A stretch of 9,434 nucleotides of DNA from assembly GCA_964626015.1 (NCBI GenBank), contig CAZVCC010000082.1:1-9434 (forward strand), read 5' to 3'. How positions within the stretch are numbered: the first letter of the stretch is position 1; every line of letters begins with the position of its first letter. Made by a program: the position numbers and the translations under genes. This document shows positions 5,808 through 9,434 of this stretch, one piece after another. This DNA comes from CAIKZJ01 sp964626015 (GTDB lineage Bacteria > Bacteroidota > Ignavibacteria > Tepidaquicellales > Tepidaquicellaceae). The notes under the pieces are model-generated. The model did no database searches and had not been told where the DNA came from. It was given only the letters and a program-made list of their open reading frames with translations.

Positions 5808-6593
5808 TTGCAGAAGGTAATATCAATATCTAATCAGAAAGGCGGTGTTGGCAAAACAACAACGGCAATTAATCTGTCGTCCTGTATTGCTAATCTTGGA
5901 ATACAAACCCTTCTGATTGATGCAGACCCGCAGGCAAATGCTACTACCGGCATGGGCATTGAAACGGGTAATGATGGCAGCAGTATTTACGAAGTTCTTG
6001 TTACCGATAAGAAGGCAAGCGAAGCTATACAGAAAACGCAGATAGAAAATCTGTATATAATTAAATCGCATATTAATCTCGTTGCGGCAGAGCTTGAGCT
6101 TGTCTCGCTTGAACACAGAGAGTTAATGCTGAGAAATAAACTTCGCGAACTGAGCAGCGAAAACAGCGGTTACGACTTCAGGTTTGTATTCATTGATTGC
6201 CCGCCGTCGCTCGGGTTAATTACATTGAATTCTCTGAATGCTGCGGATTCGGTGCTGATACCTGTTCAATGCGAGTACTATGCTCTCGAGGGACTTTCGG
6301 CATTGCTCAACACTATAAAGATGGTAAAAAATTCTTTTAACCCTGCGTTAAGCATTGAAGGTTATCTGCTGACGATGTTCGACTCACGATTAAAACTCGC
6401 AAACCAGGTGGAAGCGGAGCTTCGAAAATATTTTGCAGATAAAGTGTTTAAAACAAAGATTGCAAGAAATGTTAAAATAGGAGAAGCGCCAAGCTACGGA
6501 AAACCTATTGTGGATTACGACCCGTACTCACTCGGCGCAAGACACTATGCAGACTTAGCGGAGGAATTTGTAGAACGAAATAAAATAATTTAA
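5808..6593 (+). CDS. parA: Chromosome-partitioning ATPase ParA (Soj)
   Basis: ParA is a deviant Walker-A ATPase that dimerises with ATP, binds DNA non-specifically and drives origin segregation together with ParB. The 261 residues show the deviant Walker A KGGVGKTT (11-18), with signature Lys11 and catalytic-loop Lys16. DADPQAN (38-44) is the A' motif, and FIDCPPSLGLIT (128-139) is Walker B. IPVQCEYYALEGL (151-163) and KIGEAPSYGKPIVDYDPYSLGA (223-244) follow. There is no N-terminal helix-turn-helix, so it is the short chromosomal type. The start is a TTG at 5808: the upstream in-frame stop is at 5787-5789 and no in-frame ATG or GTG lies between, and MQKVISISNQKGGVG matches the normal family start. 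The rare start codon may keep expression low. parB follows after 3 bp. Confidence 0.95.
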   Translation: MQKVISISNQKGGVGKTTTAINLSSCIANLGIQTLLIDADPQANATTGMGIETGNDGSSIYEVLVTDKKASEAIQKTQIENLYIIKSHINLVAAELELVSLEHRELMLRNKLRELSSENSGYDFRFVFIDCPPSLGLITLNSLNAADSVLIPVQCEYYALEGLSALLNTIKMVKNSFNPALSIEGYLLTMFDSRLKLANQVEAELRKYFADKVFKTKIARNVKIGEAPSYGKPIVDYDPYSLGARHYADLAEEFVERNKII

Positions 6594-6596
6594 TAA

Positions 6597-7502
6597 ATGG
6601 ACAACAAAGGCGGATTAGGAAAAGGAATATCAGTCTTATTCGGGAATAAGAATATTGACCCTGATAATGTTACGGGCGAAGGTACAGGTTCCCATTCAAA
6701 AGAACAGCTTTTTATTGAAACGGATAAAATAAGAAGAAACCCTTACCAGCCGAGAGAAGACTTTAACGAGGAAGAGCTTAACGAACTTTCTGAATCTATA
6801 AAAATGAAAGGGGTTCTTCAGCCGATAACGGTAATGCACTCAAAGGATGGACAGGGATTTATACTTATATCAGGTGAAAGACGCCTTCGGGCAGCCATTC
6901 TTTCGGGACTGAAGTCTATTCCTGCATATATTTACAACACAACCGACGACAGCAAAGAAAATCTTTTGGAGCTTGCGCTGATTGAAAACGTACAACGTTC
7001 AAACCTGAACCCAATGGAGCTTTCAGATTCATACCAGATGCTCATTGACGACTGCAATCTGACACAGGAACAAATCGCGGCGAAAGTTTCAAAGCAAAGG
7101 AGTACCGTTGCAAACTTTTTAAGGCTTCAAAAACTTCCGGTAGAAATAAAAGTCTCCCTTCGGAAAAACGAAATCACAGAAGGACACGCAAGGGGAATAC
7201 TGAGAGTTGATGACCCCTCAGCTCAGCTTGTACTTTGGAAAAAGATACTGCAGGAAAAAATAACCGTGCGTGAACTTGAAGGAATAACGAGCTCATCCGC
7301 CAAACCTAAGAAAAAAAGAGCGAAAACAAAAGAAAGCACCAACAAAGACCCGTACATACAGGAAATGGAAAACAAATTGAGAGTGTTTCTGGGAACAAGA
7401 GTAACGATAAAACCAAAGACGAAACAAACAGGAGAAATAATAATCGACTATTTCTCAAACGAAGACCTTGAAAGAATAATCGAACTCAGCGAGAGAAAAT
7501 AA
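6597..7502 (+). CDS. parB: Chromosome-partitioning CTPase/DNA-binding protein ParB (Spo0J)
   Basis: ParB binds parS sites near the origin, spreads as a CTP-dependent clamp and stimulates ParA. In the 301 residues, GLGKGISVLFG (6-16) is the N-terminal ParA-contacting motif. The N-terminal ParB/Srx domain covers about 38-135 with NPYQPR (48-53), the CTP-binding GERRLRAA (93-100) and ENVQRSNLNPMEL (130-142). The helix-turn-helix spans about 154-200 (TQEQIAAKVSKQRSTVANFLRL, GHARGIL). A basic linker KPKKKRAKTK (236-245) leads to the C-terminal dimerisation domain (250-301), ending DYFSNEDLERIIELSERK. The ATG lies in TAATAAATG, 3 bp after the parA stop, indicating coupling. No complete parS (TGTTTCACGTGAAACA-like) was found in this window, so the cognate site lies elsewhere. 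Confidence 0.95.
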   Translation: MDNKGGLGKGISVLFGNKNIDPDNVTGEGTGSHSKEQLFIETDKIRRNPYQPREDFNEEELNELSESIKMKGVLQPITVMHSKDGQGFILISGERRLRAAILSGLKSIPAYIYNTTDDSKENLLELALIENVQRSNLNPMELSDSYQMLIDDCNLTQEQIAAKVSKQRSTVANFLRLQKLPVEIKVSLRKNEITEGHARGILRVDDPSAQLVLWKKILQEKITVRELEGITSSSAKPKKKRAKTKESTNKDPYIQEMENKLRVFLGTRVTIKPKTKQTGEIIIDYFSNEDLERIIELSERK

Positions 7503-7520
7503 ACATTAAAAATTAATGAC

Positions 7521-7955
7521 ATGAAAAAGAAACTTTACACCGAAAAAGCACCAAAACCGATAGGTCCATATTCACAAGCAATACAGTACAACAGCCTAAG
7601 CATAAAAAGCGGCGGTTTTGAATCGGCAATAAGAGACGCGATTGAATTTAATGGACTGATATTCACTTCAGGACAAATAGCTCTTGATGCCGCCGGCAAC
7701 GTAGTATCACAGGACATAAAAGAACAAACAAGAGCGGTCTGTACAAACCTGAAACATCTTCTGGAAGAAAGCGGAAGCTCACTTCAAAACGTAATAAAGA
7801 CAACCGTTTTTATAAAAGACATGAACGACTTTGCCGCAATGAATGAAGTTTACGGTGAATTCTTCGGTGAATCTGCGCCAGCAAGAAGCACGGTAGAGGT
7901 TTCCAGGCTTCCAAAAGACGTAAAAGTCGAAATAGAAGTAATCGCTCACACGTAA
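7521..7955 (+). CDS. ridA: RidA family enamine/imine deaminase with internal 20-residue insertion
   Basis: RidA (YjgF/YER057c/UK114) hydrolyses reactive 2-aminoacrylate and related imines made by PLP enzymes. The usual length is 125-130; this one has 144. The N-terminus aligns without gaps to E. coli RidA up to GPYSQ (Tyr17). Then 20 extra residues precede the SGQI loop (Ser50 instead of Ser30). The rest is regular: VIKTTVFIKDMNDFAAMN (91-108), PARSTVEVSRLPKDVKVEIE (120-139) with catalytic Arg122 and Glu137. The insertion (20-39, AIQYNSLSIKSGGF...) resembles the segment that follows it (40-53, AIEFNGLIFTSGQI), suggesting an old tandem duplication of a beta-strand. All active-site residues remain, so activity is plausible. 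It starts 18 bp after parB, with no terminator between, so it is probably the last gene of that transcript. Confidence 0.92.
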   Translation: MKKKLYTEKAPKPIGPYSQAIQYNSLSIKSGGFESAIRDAIEFNGLIFTSGQIALDAAGNVVSQDIKEQTRAVCTNLKHLLEESGSSLQNVIKTTVFIKDMNDFAAMNEVYGEFFGESAPARSTVEVSRLPKDVKVEIEVIAHT

Positions 7956-8020
7956 TACGAAAATTTCTTATTTTCTGAAATAATCTGCTAATTAATTCAA
8001 AATCTATAGACCCTAAAAAT

Positions 8021-8054
8021 CTATGTATCGAAAACCACGGTTTTCTATACATAG
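8021..8054. repeat. Long near-perfect palindrome, hairpin 1
   Basis: CTATGTATCGAAAACC (8021-8036) is matched by GGTTTTCTATACATAG (8039-8054), with 15 of 16 positions complementary and only AC between. As RNA or single-stranded DNA it would fold into a hairpin of about 15 bp. It lies 66 bp after ridA. There is no T-run after it, so it resembles a REP-like element more than a terminator. Confidence 0.75.
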
Positions 8055-8060
8055 CTATCC

Positions 8061-8108
8061 GGCAATGTATAGAATTTTCAAAATATTGCCGTTGCCTTTA
8101 GGCAACGG
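8061..8108. repeat. Two adjoining palindromes, hairpins 2 and 3
   Basis: GGCAAT (8061-8066) pairs with ATTGCC (8085-8090), with AATTTT/AAAAT complementarity inside. Overlapping it, CCGTTGCC (8089-8096) pairs perfectly with GGCAACGG (8101-8108) around loop TTTA. The shared CC means the two hairpins compete. The block also repeats TGTATAG-type sequence found in hairpin 1. Terminal hairpins of this kind recall REP elements mobilised by Y1 (RAYT) transposases, but no such gene is in the window. Confidence 0.7.
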
Positions 8109-8130
8109 ATCAAAGAAATCTAAAACAAAA

Positions 8131-8142
8131 GGGCTTTAGCCC
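8131..8142. repeat. Short palindrome GGGCTTTAGCCC, hairpin 4
   Basis: GGGCT (8131-8135) pairs with AGCCC (8138-8142) around TT, preceded by an A-run and followed by C and AT-rich DNA. The CTTTAG core is similar to the CCTTTAGG loop of hairpin 3, so both may come from one repeat family. From memory, GGGCTAAAGCCC-like palindromes are frequent between Bacteroidota genes. Confidence 0.5.
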
Positions 8143-8174
8143 CATAAAATAATTTAATGTTCTCAATCAGTGAA

Positions 8175-8199
8175 AATCCGCTTCATCCGCGTAATCCGT
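8175..8199. repeat. ATCCG-type dispersed repeat, copy B
   Basis: This stretch has three ATCCG words at irregular spacing (AATCCGCTTCATCCGCGTAATCCGT region) and aligns with 3534-3560 in the spacer next to citrate synthase. Nothing suggests coding. Confidence 0.5.
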
Positions 8200-8254
8200 T
8201 TTTCATTATACCGCAAAGTTTCTTCTTTCCTTAATTCCACACCTGGAATTGGGG

Positions 8255-8310
8255 CTAACAACTAACAACTAACAACCAACAGCCAACAACCAACAACTAA
8301 CAACTAATAT
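8255..8310. repeat. Heptanucleotide tandem array 1 (CTAACAA/CCAACAA)
   Basis: Eight consecutive 7-bp units: CTAACAA three times, CCAACAG, CCAACAA twice, CTAACAA, then the decayed CTAATAT. The phase is kept over all 56 bp. It directly precedes MITE-like element 1 by 6 bp. The degenerate heptamer design resembles the STRR sequences of heterocystous cyanobacteria, though the unit differs and relationship is not implied. Confidence 0.9.
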
Positions 8311-8316
8311 CCCCCT

Positions 8317-8479
8317 CCTACTATTAATCACAGCAAATTTTAAAATTGGGTCACATACAAATTTTCTTTTTTTGAGTTTTCTCCGCTCTAAATAATTGTT
8401 CCTCTTACACTTAAAGTTCTTTTGTCCATAATTTCCACATGACCCCGTTTTTGTTTTTGTCGTGATTAATATTGAAAGG
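8317..8479. mobile_element. MITE-like element, copy 1 (163 bp)
   Basis: The ends are inverted repeats: TATTAATCAC (8322-8331) pairs perfectly with GTGATTAATA (8462-8471), and GGGTCA (8348-8353) with TGACCC (8440-8445). Both arms have exactly 16 bp between these two boxes, so the arms align without gaps (24 of 32 positions by eye). The outer ends read CCTA and AAGG. The element has no open frame. A second copy at 8584-8754 has the same arrangement. I place the boundaries by comparing the two copies; no target-site duplication could be settled. No transposase is in the window. Confidence 0.65.
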
Positions 8480-8511
8480 TATCTCTAATTTTTAATCAAG
8501 GTTGTTTTTTT

Positions 8512-8567
8512 CTGACTCCTGACATCTGACTCCTGAAATCTAGCTTCTGACTTCTGACTTCTTACTG
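8512..8567. repeat. Heptanucleotide tandem array 2 (CTGACTC/CTGACTT)
   Basis: Eight 7-bp units in phase: CTGACTC, CTGACAT, CTGACTC, CTGAAAT, CTAGCTT, CTGACTT, CTGACTT, CTTACTG. It lies 32 bp after element 1 and 16 bp before element 2. It has the same unit length and the same 56-bp total as array 1 but a different sequence. Confidence 0.85.
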
Positions 8568-8583
8568 CTCTTAAACATGCCTT

Positions 8584-8754
8584 CCTATTATTAATCACAA
8601 AAATTTTTAAAACTTGGACACGAAAAATTTTCTTTTTATGTGGTTTTTCTTTATAAACATTTGTTTTTCAAATCATTTAATTTTTTTATTAAATTCCCTG
8701 CTTGAGTAAAATGTTGTCCATGTTTTGATTTTTGTTGTGATTATTAATGAAGGG
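8584..8754. mobile_element. MITE-like element, copy 2 (171 bp)
   Basis: The left end CCTATTATTAATCAC (8584-8598) is nearly identical to copy 1 (CCTACTATTAATCAC). TGGACA (8615-8620) is paired with TGTCCA (8715-8720), and AATCAC with GTGATT (8737-8742). The spacing between boxes is again 16 bp on both arms. The right outer end reads TTAATGAAGGG. Copies 1 and 2 are alike for about 65 bp at the left and 40 bp at the right; the centres have diverged. The compensated change GGGTCA/TGACCC to TGGACA/TGTCCA indicates that pairing of the arms has been preserved. Confidence 0.65.
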
Positions 8755-8775
8755 TACACATTCAAATCTTTTTTC

Positions 8776-8810
8776 CCCTACACCCTGTACCCTGTTTTCT
8801 GCTTTCTGTT
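8776..8810. repeat. Heptanucleotide tandem array 3 (CCCTGTA/TTCTGTT)
   Basis: Five 7-bp units in phase: CCCTACA, CCCTGTA, CCCTGTT, TTCTGCT, TTCTGTT. It lies 21 bp after element 2. The units drift from C-rich to T-rich along the array. Confidence 0.7.
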
Positions 8811-8818
8811 TTTCACCT

Positions 8819-8846
8819 ATCAGCCATCAGCTATGAGCTATGAGCT
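8819..8846. repeat. Heptanucleotide tandem array 4 (ATCAGCT/ATGAGCT)
   Basis: Four 7-bp units in phase: ATCAGCC, ATCAGCT, ATGAGCT, ATGAGCT. It follows array 3 after 8 bp and runs into the CTAATTAG direct repeat. Confidence 0.75.
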
Positions 8847-8879
8847 AATTAGTCTCTCCTTGCGCTCTAATTAGTCTCT
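8845..8879. repeat. 13-bp direct repeat CTAATTAGTCTCT
   Basis: Perfect copies at 8845-8857 and 8867-8879, 22 bp apart start to start. CTAATTAG is itself a palindrome. It could be two protein-binding sites on successive helical turns (about two turns apart) or another product of local slippage next to array 4. Confidence 0.65.
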
Positions 8880-9335
8880 TATTAGGTATACTTTTTACTA
8901 TAAAAAAACCATCGTGCCGGTTTCCATTTTTCTTCAAATCTTGTTTAAAAGCATAGTCCCCGAACTACTACATATTTACACCTTGCGATAGTTGCTAATT
9001 CTCTGTTTTATCAATACTATAATATACTCCTATAATCAGTATGCTTGCTTAATTTTCTTAAAAACGTATATTAATTTTTATTTTTCTGGAGAGATGCTTG
9101 TCCTGCTCTTTGAAAATTGTTATTTTCTCTCTGTTTTAGAAACCGAATCCCTGTTTTACCCTCTCAAACTCGTCATTATTTTAAACTCACAAGTTTCTTT
9201 CTTCTTATGCTGCACAGAAAGAACTGAAATTGATACTTAGAACCGAAAACATAGTTTTGGCACTTTATATATAGTGAGACGACTATAGTATACAAATGAA
9301 AAACCTCGATTTCGGCTTGTTTTCGCACTATTTTT
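8880..9335. other. AT-rich non-coding stretch upstream of the right-edge gene
   Basis: I see no credible gene, RNA gene or large repeat here. One 82-codon open frame (8992-9240, TTG start) has an unnatural composition and no recognisable motif. The only structure noted is the small near-palindrome at 9261-9276 and the CCGAAAACATAGTTTTGG inverted repeat just before it (9243-9260). Confidence 0.6.
9261..9276. promoter_or_regulatory. Near-palindrome CACTTTATATATAGTG, possible operator
   Basis: The 16 bp are self-complementary in 14 of 16 positions. The site lies 60 bp upstream of the sigma-54-like boxes, roughly where an activator might bind. Being AT-rich in its centre, it may be a chance palindrome. 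Confidence 0.25.
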
Positions 9336-9352
9336 GTGGCATGATGTTTGTT
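9336..9352 (+). promoter_or_regulatory. Candidate sigma-54 (-24/-12) promoter
   Basis: GTGGCATGATGTTTGTT fits the sigma-54 consensus YTGGCACGNNNNTTGCW. It has the GG doublet and the TTG at the correct 12-bp offset, and it deviates at the first base, at CAT for CAC, and at TTGT for TTGC. Transcription would start near 9365, giving a leader of about 50 bases before the ATG at 9416. This is a sequence match only; whether the organism has RpoN is unknown. Confidence 0.45.
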
Positions 9353-9415
9353 ATATGATTTATAGACACTTAAAATTAAAAATTAAAAATTATAAATAAA
9401 TTGAAAGGTAAAAAA

Positions 9416-9434
9416 ATGAAAAAATTCTTCTTAG
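9416..9434 (+). CDS. Start of an unidentified gene, possibly exported (MKKFFL...)
   Basis: ATG at 9416 begins M-K-K-F-F-L before the window ends. GAAAGG (9403-9408) lies 7 bp upstream and is one of the few good Shine-Dalgarno sequences in the window, which supports this start. Two lysines followed by hydrophobic residues is how a signal peptide or membrane anchor often begins, but six residues are too few for any family call. Confidence 0.6.

Noticed and set aside
8255..8846. CRISPR array
   Set aside because: The repeats are contiguous 7-bp units without spacers, and the two longer elements differ in their centres and number only two; no cas gene is present.
8992..9240. 82-codon plus-strand open frame with TTG start
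   Set aside because: No Shine-Dalgarno sequence, composition dominated by F, L, I, Y and C as expected of AT-rich non-coding DNA, and no recognisable motif.
7956..9415. tRNA, rRNA or other known RNA gene in the gene-free stretch
   Set aside because: No TPsiC-loop (GGTTCRA) with matching cloverleaf stems and no rRNA-like sequence were seen on either strand.

Overview
The window looks like a chromosomal scaffold piece from an AT-rich, uncultured member of the Bacteroidota/Ignavibacteriota/Chlorobiota group. The pointers are a DUF4199 membrane protein, an iron-sulfur photolyase of the DPRP class, a eukaryotic-type citrate synthase, few Shine-Dalgarno sequences, and intergenic DNA full of small degenerate repeats. 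The lineage is inferred from family distribution and was not tested. A run of exactly 100 N flanked by identical 55-bp sequences shows a scaffolded, probably metagenomic, short-read assembly.

Left part (1-2057), minus strand: the tail of a classical short-chain dehydrogenase (SDR), a DUF2867 protein without its usual NAD-binding half, and an FeS-type photolyase running off the left edge. The three are packed with gaps of 1-3 bp and look like one operon. The contig ends in a 55-bp sequence that reappears right after the N gap (2158-2212). The SDR reading frame stops where that sequence begins, so linkage between the left part and the rest is doubtful.

Middle part (2158-4972): the last 26 codons of an unidentified plus-strand gene, then DUF4199 and an O6-methylguanine-type DNA repair methyltransferase (11-bp overlap), a repeat-rich spacer, a bidirectional-looking terminator, and citrate synthase on the minus strand.

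Right part (5123-7955), plus strand: a UPF0173 metallo-beta-lactamase-fold hydrolase, parA (TTG start), parB and ridA in a compact run with gaps of 3-18 bp, most likely one transcript. ParA and ParB form the chromosome segregation pair. The hydrolase and RidA are housekeeping neighbours with no evident role in partition. RidA carries a 20-residue insertion that looks like an internal duplication.

The last ~1.46 kb (7956-9415) has no credible gene but much structure: a chain of hairpin-forming palindromes (8021-8142), four separate 7-bp-period tandem arrays of different sequence, and interleaved with them two diverged copies of a ~165-bp MITE-like element with matching terminal inverted repeats. 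This mosaic is the most novel-looking part. Near the right edge a sigma-54-like promoter and a Shine-Dalgarno sequence precede the first codons of a new gene (MKKFFL...).
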